The translations under genes were made by a program, and so were the position numbers. The notes beneath the pieces are model-generated. The model was not told the origin of the DNA, searched no databases, and saw nothing but the letters and a program-made list of their open reading frames with translations. Positions 35,640 to 47,882 of a DNA stretch of 64,000 nt are shown piece after piece. This DNA comes from Oikopleura dioica (lineage: Eukaryota; Chordata; Appendicularia; Copelata; Oikopleuridae). The stretch lies in contig OU015569.1 in NCBI GenBank assembly GCA_907165135.1, positions 2,852,001-2,916,000 on the forward strand, given 5' to 3'. How positions within the stretch are numbered: the stretch's first letter is position 1; each line of letters opens with the position of its first letter.

Positions 35640-36830
35640 ATGGACAACGCGGGTCCTCGTTTCAAGAGGCTCACTAATTATGTCCAAGTTCTGCTTTTTG
35701 TTTTGCCATTTTTTGTTGAATGGTTTTTTTTTGTCGAGTGCCCCCGGCCCGAGCGTTTGGGCCTGATTGGTGACGCATTTTCTTACCCGTTATCCTCCGT
35801 CGAACTCGCGAGAGAGCAATTTTTATCGCAGTGCTCCTTTCTCATCCCTTTCTTCATATTCTTTTCTTCGAGCAAGATAAACCTAGAAGTAAAGCCACAG
35901 AAGAGCCCGTATGTCAGAGCCAAGTGAGCTACTAGAGACTAACGACACAGCATTCGCGGATGTCATCGCAAACGGAACAACCCTGGCCACAACTACAGCT
36001 TCACCAAAACAGCAAACAGATAGCGGCTCAGTAACTACAGCGGCAAAAGTGCTGCTTGATAAAACCACGGAAAATCAAATCACAACGAGTTTGGCAAAAA
36101 CGACAGCCGCGCCGACAATTTCTTCAACAACTACAGAAATATTAGCAAGCACAGATGTAAGTAGCAGTTAGTTTTATTACATAAAAATAGTGATTTTTTC
36201 TGTTTACATCAAACATAAGATATATGTTCAAAATAAGAGGCTCAATCAGCAGAAACCGTGTTTATATATCATCTTGTTTACAAGCTAAACATGTATTTAG
36301 TTTTTATGATTCTCTAAATCGCTCTTTCCATATTTGGAAAACAGTTTTTCTAACAGCTGACCGTGCAAATTCAAAAGCTAGCTTAATTCTCGCTTAATTT
36401 CATTGAGATAAAATAGTATTAGAATAAATATTATCAAATATTTCTGGCGACGCTTCAAGACTTCAAAAGCAAGTAATTTCGCGTCTTGGACGATTACGGC
36501 AAATTAGCGAGCTTTCAATTTTCGCCGTTTATTCTGCTAATCGACTCTAACCGCCATTTTAGAAGGCTCAAGATGATGGCTTTCGGGTGGTAATAATCGT
36601 ATGCATCGCCGTCGGGGCCGCTCTTCTCATCGCCATCGCCTTGCTCATCGTCGTCGTAAGTATTTAATCCTTTTCAAAATGCAGGCGACTAATTAGTCCA
36701 CTTTCAGATCCGCAAGAAGCGTAAACAAGGGGGAAAATACAACCCAAAAGACTGCGAGAAGCATGCCGGGGTATCGAATCAGTGGAATCATCAAATTTTC
36801 GACCCGCCATTGCCGGAACGTCTTATCTAA
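35640..36830 (+). CDS. CRB: Crumbs3-like apical polarity membrane protein
   Basis: Short single-pass protein. A Ser/Thr-rich, mucin-like ectodomain (exon to 36156) is followed by a TM helix in exon 36563-36655 (VVIIVCIAVGAALLIAIALLIVV). The cytoplasmic tail in exon 36708-36830 has RKKRKQGGKYNPKDCEK, matching the FERM-binding R-K-R-x-x-G-x-Y-x-P box, and ends PLPERLI, the invariant Crumbs ERLI PDZ ligand that binds Pals1/Par6. There are no EGF or laminin-G repeats, so it resembles vertebrate CRB3. The N-terminal exon is uncertain: a hydrophobic leader begins at the ATG at 35640, while a frame starting at 35911 joins the rest but lacks a signal peptide. The splice linking the two was not resolved. 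Confidence 0.8.
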
Positions 36831-37518
36831 CAAGCAGAGACTTAAAAATATAATCTTGCCCACTGATATAAAAACGCATTCAAAACTGTCTGATCTTCAG
36901 TTTCACTTCCACCATCTTTCACCAGGTACAGCACTGTAACTGTATATTTCGATCAACTGCGATTCTTTCACAAGCTCACATGTTCCCAGCTCTGGACTCG
37001 GCAACCTGCGTAGAAAACCTGAGTCAGGTTCCGAAGAGTTGAAATGAAAAACCGCATATGCTATAGCGGTTTTTTTTAGATCAAAGCCGTAAAGCGGCCT
37101 CGCAGAATAAAACGCGGCTTTTCATTTCAGCTCTTGAGAACCTGACTCAGGTTTTCCACACAGGTTGCCAAGCCCAGTCCCAGCTGCTCAAGGGACGTTC
37201 TCCTCCCTTCGGTACACAAAAATACTTTTCTGTTTTTTTTTTATTTCCATTCTCGTTCAACAAAAATATAATAAAGCTTGTTTTGCACCTTTATAAAGGA
37301 GTAATTGCGTTTTTTTTTTTATTTCTAAAGAAAGTTTGCTTGAAGAACATAAATAATGAAGAAATTTTTAAATAAGTGTTTGAAGAAAGGAGGAAAAAGA
37401 GAAGAAACGGGATTGTGCGCAAGAAATGAGCAGTAATTTGAAAATAAATATGCAAGAAATACTGACAGGCTTCGATAGCAACGATGATGAAAAAAGAAAA
37501 TAAAAAAATAGCACTCTA
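36831..37518. other. Convergent 3' flanks with MITE copy
   Basis: Between the Crumbs-like stop and the GLIS-type stop. Apart from the MITE at 36992-37177, it is AT-rich with poly-T runs and AATAAA-type signals. No gene. Confidence 0.4.
36992..37177. mobile_element. MITE copy 5 with perfect 8-bp target duplication
   Basis: Ends CTGGACTCGGCAACCTGCG and CACAGGTTGCCAAGCCCAG are inverted, and inner arms GAGTTGAAATGAAAAACCGC and GCGGCTTTTCATTTCAGCTC continue the pairing. TCCCAGCT flanks both sides (36984-36991 and 37178-37185). An 8-bp duplication is typical of hAT and some other cut-and-paste superfamilies. Confidence 0.88.
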
Positions 37519-38957
<1,439 letters not shown>

Positions 38958-40041
38958 TTTGCTTCCTGTTAAAATCTAAAAGTTAAAATTTCAATTTCTC
39001 AAGTTTAAAACTCAAATTAGCTCTCCAGCTTTCTCTAGTACAGGTTGGGATGTCAGTGAGCCCCCTACTGAGGCGGCGTGCGTCTCTCTTTCTTCAATTT
39101 CCGATAAAAACAAAATTGAGTCACGAGCAAGAGGATGAGCTCTTGTCCGGCCCTGGAAAGCACTTGGTAAAAATAGCAGCGCAAGACGGTAGGAGACTCC
39201 GAAAGGGTGATGCTGGGCTTTGCGTGGGGTAAACTGAGAAATAAGAAGGCCCCTACGGACTCGCTCCGATCAATAATTCATTCGCCACCCGCGTTACCTT
39301 CTATACAAAAATATACCTTCTTCTCCCGACAAACCAGGGCCTTTCTTGCCTCCAGCTTCTGTCAGGGGAATTCTCGCCGCGATTAAAATTTACGCACTTG
39401 GTTTTTGATGCACAAAACTATCCAAATTCAGGAAACGATCTCTGTCATTTCGACTTGCAGCAGTTTCTGCGAGCCAGTTGGATTGTCCTTGCTTTACCAG
39501 ATTATCTTCTTTGACTTGCTTATTAAGGCTATAATCTTATAAACGCTGCTTGCCGAGGAATTCTTGCTGTATCGATTGTATGCTCAAAATCACTACAAAC
39601 TCGACTATGTAGGTGAAACAGGACGCTTGAATGCGCGCTATATCTGGAGATATATATCCCGATTTATTAACTATCATTGATCAAAGTCGGACGGAGCCAT
39701 TTTTAAGGACGAGGCAGATGCTACTCCTAATTCGCAGCTGTGATTCAATGTTAAACTTGCTCCAATAAAATTTATCACTTTGAGATTTCATTTCTTTGCT
39801 GATAACTTTCAAATCTCGTGAGAAAGTCATCAGCAATAATTGCCGACAATTTCTGTATGTTTTTCATTTTCTTTCAAACTCAAGTTTATTACTGTTAAAA
39901 GAAATGATTTGAGGCAGGGGTTGGCAGTTACTGTAACTGAAGGCGCATTGAGGAATGGCAGCGAATTGAAATTTGGTCAGGATAGTTTTCAATGATATTA
40001 GCGGTAAATTGAACTTACGAATTAAAATGATTTAATTGAAA
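38958..40041. other. Intergenic, no gene recognised
   Basis: About 1.1 kb upstream of the GLIS-type gene and downstream of the large 40-44 kb gene. Likely holds the GLIS promoter. No repeat or coding frame I can support. Confidence 0.35.
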
Positions 40042-43000
40042 TTATTCGTTAAAGATTTCGCCATGAATGAGAGTCGTTTCTCCAACGGTAGCGCGAGTGT
40101 AGTTTTCGGCGTTTTCTCGCTCTCGCGTAGCTTCTTCCATTGGGTCCGGAATTTTAGATCTGGTTTTGGTGGAAATGAAAGATGTGAACTCGGGCCGGAC
40201 TACGTCACGAAGTAGTACCCATCTATAGCGAACGGATTCAGGAAGACAGAGCAACAAAGGTTCTACCAATTGTTTTACCAGAGAGCTAAAGTTGCTAATA
40301 GTGCGCTGCGAAACGGAAGTTTACTTACAATTGATGAGCAAACATCATCCTGGTTGTCCAGAAAACGTCGGGGGTTCCTCTTTGAAGTCTCACTAACAGC
40401 ATTTTCCAGCGATCATCCATCTCATCGGCAGGCGTAAAAGGCTCGAATGGCTTCTTGAACGGATGTGCGATGCCCAAGCTCGACCTGATTCCATGACCAA
40501 AAATATCGATGTACTTGTCAAGAATATCTACGAATTCTTTCATGGCGACGATGTCTTCAAGTACAAGCTCTTCCGAACTTTTCTTTGCGAGTTCTTTCGA
40601 ATTTTCCGGCAGTGCTTCTGTTAACTTTTGAAGTGAGTGCTGGTAGAATTCTAAGAGCTGCTGGATCGAAGTGTTATCCATGTGATTCTCAGCCTAAGAA
40701 TAGTTTCATCTCGTGTTTGAACAATGAAATTAACGCACCATTGGGAAAAAGCGATGGTATTCGTATCGGTATCCTTGTGTAAGCATGAGATGAGCGTGTT
40801 GCTCATTGAAACTCATCCTGTCGTAATGCTCCCTTGGTCGAACTCGGTCAGTCCATTCGAGGAAAATGTAACGAGAGACCGGAAGAGTCTAAATTGACTG
40901 TTTATCGACGATCGGAGAAACAATTACTTACCCCAAGGTTGGTCAAGTGCTCAATGACATGAAGCAAGCCATGAGTCCGATGACTCTCTGTCGCCAACAG
41001 GCTGTGGATCGGATACTTCCAGCTGTAGTTCTCCATGATGTCTTTAAGAACGTCGGACTTGGGCTTATCATTATTCAGATTCGATTCGACCACGTCCCCG
41101 TAGAACTGGAGGTTGTAATCCTTGCGCGCTCTGTACCTCTCGTACTGGGTGTGCTCGTATACCCTGCAAAAAAAGTAAGATTTTTAAACTTTTCTGAACA
41201 ATGCTTACCTTACAAAGCTGATGAGCCGTGGCTTTAGTATTTCAAGATATTCTTTGTCCTCGTGTCTGAAGCCGTAAGTAACCACGCAGATGAACCAAGC
41301 ATGGACGTTGGCGTAGAATTGAGCACCAAGTTTCTCATAAACTTCATCATACATCGGATCACCAGGGTCGCACATGCACACGTTTGCATGTCCTAGGAGC
41401 ACGGTGAGAAAACCGAGCGTAGCCTTGACAAATTCGAGCAAATCCTTCTTGGCAACAAAGGGGCCGAAGTTTTGCGGTCTGCCATGCAATAAGAGTGACT
41501 TGAAGAAACTCTTGAAGCTCTGGTTGGAGGTGATTTCAAGTCGAACTTCAAGTTTTCCTAGCGCCAAATCCGAAGCAATCTGGAGGAGAGTTGTGATGTA
41601 CTTGATTCCCGTATGGTGTCTTGGTGCTTGAGTATAAATCGGCGCTGACTTATTGATCTTATTGCATTTCATCTTTTGATAGTACAACTTGTTCCCGTTT
41701 TCTAGCTCTTCGTCAAGTTGCTTGATGGACTTTTCGATTTCGTGAAAGAGAGATGCGACCATGTCTCTGTGTGCATTCGCCAAGCCTACCCAATTGTCGC
41801 CTTCTTTGAATGATATTGCTTCAAAATAGCCATCCTCGCCCGAGTTGTAAATAATTCCTCGATTCTCGCCGTCATTGAAAAATCTTGGCTCTTCCCCATG
41901 AAGCGAAAGTCTGTACAGTGGATTGACAATGTCGCTTTCGGGACTATCAGGGTTTTGCATGAAGTAGCTTGACTCCGCCTGCCTACCCTCGAAGGGAAAA
42001 GACTCGTAGTCTGGAGGATCGAAAACTGATCCTTTCTCCGAATCATCGGACGGACCGACCGACTCTTCAGTCAAGTCCCATGCATTGTATTTGAGTGCCT
42101 GTTGTGAAGCCTTCTTACTCTTCCAAAATGCCGCTTCTCTCTCTAATTGGCTTTCGTGGATCTTTGCTACTCGGTGGTCTCTTGCCATTTTCTCTTTGAG
42201 TCTGTCAGTGTCGACCAGAATTTTTACTTCTTCGTTTGCTAGCTCGCTAGCTGTGGGCCGCTTAATTTCTACGCTCTCGACATTACTTCTAATCGCTTCT
42301 CGCTGAGGACATCGTTTGTAATGTGGCCAATACCGAAGGCTTTCGTCGAAATACGGATTCATGAAGGGATCGCGTCTTTGTACCTCTGCAGCTCCGTCGT
42401 CTTTTTCGATTTCCCAGTCATAGTCTATGATGCTACCTCTGATTTCGATCGCCTGCTTTTCAAGATTGTTCTCTTCCATAAACAGTGAATCGTATGTTTC
42501 CTCATGTTTCTTCTTTTTTCCTTTCACGCGTCCCACATCTGCCACAGCGACGTCTCTCACCGGTCCTTGGTTAGTATTTTTTCCTTCTTCGGACTCTATC
42601 TCTAAATTCGCAAGTGGTTCTCTAGGAACGATCTCTTTCGTATGTCGGGATTGCGGAAGCTTGTCCATATTACATTCGAAATCCACTTTCTTTAGTTCGT
42701 TCAAGAAGTTCTCGCACTTTCGACTTCGATCTTCATCAAATTTCAGTTCGTTTTCAAAGAAAGGATCCGGATCAGACGAAGACCATCCCCAAGTTTGCGG
42801 AATCATGTCATCATTGTCTCTCAGTTCTTTTCCTTTTTCAATCACGAATCGCTGCCAGTTAGACAAGCGCTTCAAAAGATCGAAGAATCTCTTCCTTTCT
42901 TCGGTAGTTGGATTTTCTCAAGAGGTGGAAGCTCTGTATCACCAGTTGGAATACGACTCTCCTCAAACGTGTCGTAAGGGGAGTTCTTGTCGATATAGAA

Positions 43001-44035
43001 GAGACTGTAATCGAATTCATCTTCGTCGCTAGAGTCAGACGGCAACCGCGTTCTTTGGGGAATCGGGCTGAAATTCAAATTAATGAAGAGAAGGCTTCAG
43101 TTGATAACGACTTACGTTGACTCGTATACTCCGCCCGAATTTTCCAGGGATATTTCAACGCCACTGTTCGACTGGATTGAAATAGGGTCGCGTTCCTGCT
43201 TGATATCGAAGGATTGTTCAAGCTTCAACCCACTAGGCTTCGCTTTAGTTTTCTGCCTCTTAGCGAGATGAACGCTTGGTGAGTTTAGTCCAGCAGCTGC
43301 TTCCTGAGATGTCTTCCTCTTGTTACGAGAATGCGCTCGAGCTTTCCTCCGCTCTCTCCAATCGTCAACTTTTCCTTCATCGATAATTGGGGAAGGAGCC
43401 GCACCCTGTCCAGCTATCACTGTTGCAGGAAACGTCTCACTCCCCGACTGAGCCATACTTGCATTCATACTAGTATTCGAAGCTTGCGGACGCTCCGCTG
43501 TACTAAATACGCTCCCGCTAACACTTTTATTCCTAAAAAACAATCAGCGTTACTCTTCCAAAGCTTTACTTAAAATGATCACCTTTTAGAAGGGGTCGCT
43601 GTTTTGGATTTCGGTGGAGGCTGCAACTGTCGACTTGTCGACGGACGCACAGGAGGAGGTTGTCTCTTTCTGGCTGAAGATGGTGCGGAATCACGACTAG
43701 TTGAAGGACGAGCTGGACTTGGCGAAGGGGTGAGCCGGGTCTTCATTCGACTCGTTGAAGGTGTCACTCCACTCGTCGAAGGGGTATCTGATTGAGTATG
43801 TCTTCGCATCGATGTATTTCCAGGCCTAGAGTAAAGAATGGTTATCAAGAAAGCTATAATTCTGTAAAACTAACGTTTCACGTGGCTGCTGCCGAGTTCT
43901 GGGTGGTGGCCGCAGCGTGTTTCCTTGTCGTGACCCCCTAGCCCTCATCTGAGCCTCCAAAGTATCTTGGGTTCGGTTCATTGAATTATCGACTTCCTCT
44001 TGATCCCAAGAGCCTTTCTGTTTGTCTCTGCCCAT
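40042..44035 (-). CDS. Large unrecognised protein, disordered N-terminus, helical C-terminus
   Basis: At least nine exons. The largest runs about 41209-42905. The start is MGRDKQKGSWDQEEVDN at 44035 and the stop is TAA 40042-40044. The first 350 or so residues are disordered, rich in Ser/Thr/Pro with repeated RPSTSR and PSTSR units and a basic patch ERRKARAHSRNKRK. The middle is acidic and charged. The last 600 or so residues are helical with many conserved-looking aromatics (YGFRHEDKEYLEILKPR, YSWKYPIHSLLATESHR, EWTDRVRPREHYDRMSF, ESVRYRWVLLRDVVRPEF). It looks like a nuclear scaffold; some features recall DNA-repair HEAT-type proteins such as MMS22L, but I cannot support that assignment. Introns are 45-75 nt. 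Confidence 0.6.
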
Positions 44036-45706
44036 TTCGATTGGGATCTAACAAGTTAGCAAGTTCTCTGAAAGTCAAACGCTCTTAAATTGATGTGGCG
44101 AGGAAAGATACAGTTAATTTCTTGTAACTTCAATCAAACGCGTCTAGGACGAATCAAAACCTTTGGTAGAAGTCATGGACCATGACTCATGGTCGCCTAC
44201 GGATGAATGAAATGAGGCCGGTCAGTGATGGGTGGAGGGGGTAAGAGCCTCTTACTAAGAGGGATTCGTTTGAGGTCGTCGTTAAGAGGGTGGAGGGGAG
44301 CATTTTTAGAAATTGTCAGAGAATCACCATCAAACCGACCGGTCAATAAATATCCAAAAATATTTTCTTGGTTTTTTCGAAATCCTTCAAAAACCCCCAT
44401 CAGTTTTTCGCGGCGATTCTTTTGGGCTAAAGAACGTCAACTAAATCCAACAGGAACCCCCTGAAAACTGGCCCAAAATTTACCCGAAATGCCCTAATTT
44501 GGACTTTATTTCGTAATTTGTGACGTCATGAAGTCAAAATTTTCTGGTCAGATCTAGCCTATTCGACTCAGACTTTTCTGCTCTTTCATCTTAGCACAAA
44601 AATTATTTATAAAAATTTGCCTCAAATGGAGTTTATAATTTCATCTAACTTTACTGCTGTTTCTGCTAAAATAAGAGACTGCCTTAATCGTCGTTAAAAC
44701 GTTGCATCGGCTGCCTTAATCGTCGTCGCTAAAACGTTGCATGGGCTGCCTTAATCGTCGTCTTGGGAGAATCTGGAAAGTCTAGAAACACTCTGAAAGC
44801 GCTGGTTGGCGCGCGCCTACCTATCTTGAAATTGAAAAAGGCAAGATGAGTCAGACGACGATTAAGGCAGCCCATGCAACGTTTTAGCGACGACTAAAGC
44901 AGTCCGATGCAACGTTTTAACGACGATTAAGGCAGCCGATGCAACGTTTTAACGACGATTAAGGCAGTCACCTATTTTACCTACAGCATTTACTACCGAA
45001 AGATTACTAAGGCTGACGATAATATTGAATATTGAAGTGATGGCCGTTTTTATTTATTCCATCTTTTATATATTTTCAGTAGTTTTTATCAGGATGAATA
45101 AGTAAGTTATGAATGATCGTTGAAATTACAAAGGGAAGAAAGTTCTCGTGAGCAATGATAGATAGAGTATCTTGAGGATGCAGTGGTAGGACTTTTCAGT
45201 AACTGTATTTTAGTTAAAGGTATAAAAGTGTGGCTAAATTAGTTGTGGTGCCGTAAGCGACGATAAAGAGCTGAAAAAAGCAGTGTGAAAAGCATTTAGT
45301 TTGTTATGGAATCGTGTCGAATTTACATTTACACAGAGCATCATTTACAAAAATGAATAAATGTTAAGTAAATAAATTATGCGAGGAAAACTGTCTTTGT
45401 TTTGTTACGATCGCAATAAGTGGAGTTGAAGTAACAGGAGAATATTATGTGGAAAGCAGCAAAGGCGTAAATTGAAAATGGGGAAAAACGTAGCTTCCAG
45501 TGCCTTTAAAATTAATAGTATTAGAGATTGAAGGCGTTTTTGAATAGGTCACTCTGACAAATGGAGAGAAAAGGAAATGGGCTTGATTTATCAATCTGCG
45601 ATGGAGCAAGAAATAAGCAGCGTAGGTCTGGTTTTTTCATTTGCTTTCGTCTTTTTCGCTTTTGGGCTCAATCTCCAGACGGGCTAGAATAGAGACGTTA
45701 TTCTCT
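44036..45706. other. Intergenic with tandem foldback repeat
   Basis: 5' flank of the large unrecognised gene and 3' flank of REPS. It contains the inverted tandem repeat at 44667-44981; the rest is AT-rich without recognisable genes. Confidence 0.4.
44667..44981. repeat. Foldback made of inverted tandem repeats
   Basis: The unit CTGCCTTAATCGTCGT...AAAACGTTGCATNGG (about 34-36 bp) is repeated about 2.5 times in the left arm and about 3.5 times, inverted, in the right arm. The central spacer is about 100 bp. The outer edges TAAAATAAGAGACTGCC and GGCAGTCACCTATTTTA extend the symmetry. Confidence 0.85.
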
Positions 45707-47777
45707 CTAGTTTCTTGAGCTCTTACATTCTATCGACGTTCGCTCTGAAAGCAAGTCTTTCAGCTCCACCGAGAGAGCTTGATTTAGTCGTTCCAGGCGG
45801 GCGTTGCGTTCTTTGAGCGAATTGACCATGCTGCGGATTTCGCTGAGTTCCCGAGATTTCGCCACATCTTCCTCATTTTCAACAGACTTTGCCGTATTCG
45901 CCGGCAGCGAGGCAGATTCGCGAAGCGGCGGAGGGGGGACTGGAGTGATTGCAGAATCCGCACTTGTTCGTGGACTGAGTGAGGATTCCCGAGGAAGTGA
46001 TTTCGACTTTCTGTTCGACTCCGACCTCGGCTCTGTCTGTGAGAGCTCGGAATTCGCATTCGAAGTCACTGTTAGATATATTAATTGGAGAATCAAAACG
46101 AACAGAAGTACCTTTGAGACTCTCCGTCGACTTCAAAAGACGGTCGAAATTCTTGAAGTCGGCGAAATTCTCTTGCGTCGAGTTTGTCGTTTCGTAGTTG
46201 TCGGCAGACTCTTCTTCTTCCGATGACGAATTGCGAAGGATTTTTCGAGAGCTTGAGCACGATGCTGAAGACGAGGCTGGTTGAAAGTCGATGTCGGAGT
46301 CACTCTGTGAACTTGCAGAAGTCGTTGTCGACTAAATTGTCAAAAATATTATCTTGTTCTTTAAATTCGATAACGTACCTGCGCGTCGCTAGAACGATGC
46401 GTCAATCGCCGTTTCTGGTACTTGAGATACATCTCTCTCTTCGCTTGAATGGTGCCACAGTTTTTGGATGGAGTCGAAACACTTTGCGGCAAACCAGTTT
46501 CCTTCGTCGTTTGTTCAGCGCTCTCCATGTTTGCAAAACCAGAACCAGCAACATGCGATAGTTCCGTAGGGAGCGTTGCTGCTTTCTATAGATCAAAGGG
46601 TGAGTAAATTCGACACCAATGAAGTTTAACCCTTACCTTACGAGCTGCCATGGAGTTTGGAGTCATTCTTAGAGGCACAGGAGCATGTAAATGATCGCCA
46701 TCTTTTACATTTGCAGCAAAGTTGGGCAGTGTGTTAGCTGAAGAAACCTGAAACAGAAACGTTAGAAAGAGACATATCGTTGTCAATATGTACTCACAGT
46801 GGAGAATGATTTTTCTGAGAAAGTTTCCCAGTTTTCGTCGGTTTTAGCGTTGTCCGGTAGTTGCGCCGTGTCTTGACCGCTCTCAATCTCGACTGCTGCT
46901 GCGTATAGATCCGAAAGCATATCTAAAATGAGAAATAAGAATTGATTAAAAACGAAGGATGTTTACCAGAAACTTCGCCCAAAAGAGCATCAGGAAGAGT
47001 GCTTGGAAGTTGAAAACCGTGTCGACGCAGCGATGTTAGATGAAATGCAATAGCAAATTCCGGCATCGTCAGTCTCCCGTCCCTGTCAATATCTGCTAGC
47101 TCCCAAATGTGACTAGTAGAAGAATCAAGTCATTTAACATTTGCAATATTTTTACCTGAGTTCGACGGTGGGTAACTTTGATTTGAAGAAAAATTCGCGC
47201 GCCTTTTCACCGGCAATCCATCCGCTTGGATTTTGGCTCAATTTGATGAACTCGTCCGAGTAATACTTCTTCTGCTCCAAATCTGGCAGCCATGGATCTC
47301 TCGTGCCTCTCGTTTGTTGAGGCATGGGCGCGGGGACGCTTGGGAGTGGTTTTATTGCTCGATTATCGAGTTCGTCGTCAACTTTCGTTTCAGGAATGTT
47401 TGTTTTCAGCTGGGGCTGAACAACGCCGACGCGGTTAATGTGAGCTGCCGTATTCCACTGGCTACTTTCATGAGAAACAGACCTTGCCATCTGACCGGCG
47501 TAACCGACTCGAGAAATCTACAATTCCAGAATCGTAAAGAAAAGTTAAACTTGAAAGCTAGCGAGAACCTGTTCAACGGGCGGTAGATGACGAAGACGGG
47601 GTATTGGCGCGATAGGGGCACCGGAAACGCCACTAACCGGAAGATCTGATGACTCCTAAAATGCAGTTGAAGATTGTGACAGGCTGCCAAGCAGTTCTAC
47701 GGTAGAACTTCTACCTTTCGGTCGCCGCTCTCAAAAGAGACAGGCCACTGCCCAGTAGAACGAGCCGAGTTCAGCAT
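45707..47777 (-). CDS. REPS: REPS-family EH-domain protein (RalBP1-associated)
   Basis: Endocytic adaptor that binds NPF ligands and RalBP1. The first exon is 47715-47777 (MLNSARSTGQWPV) and the stop is at 45707. The EH domain sits across 46970-47330: YYSDEFIKLSQNPSGWIAG...ELSHIWELADIDRDGRLTMPEF, with the second EF-hand loop D-I-D-R-D-G-R intact. The family signature ENWETFSEKS and PVPLRMTPNS follow. The C-terminal coiled coil RLNQALSVELKDLLSERTSIE corresponds to the RalBP1-binding end of REPS1/2. Vertebrate REPS has an extra N-terminal EH-like domain, which is absent here. The start lies 106 nt after the NudC stop on the same strand, right after a TTTGTAG acceptor, so the pair is probably one operon. 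Confidence 0.85.
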
Positions 47778-47882
47778 CTACAAAGAACCCTTGAAGAGAG
47801 AAAAACGATCATCAATCAAGGAGAGAGCGACAGTGATTAATTTGCCTATAAGCAGCCCAGTGCTAAACTATTCGTTGAACTT

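Noticed and set aside
42427-43032. 201-codon plus-strand Ser/Phe-rich frame
   Set aside because: Shadow of the charged minus-strand gene; no domain, no splice context.
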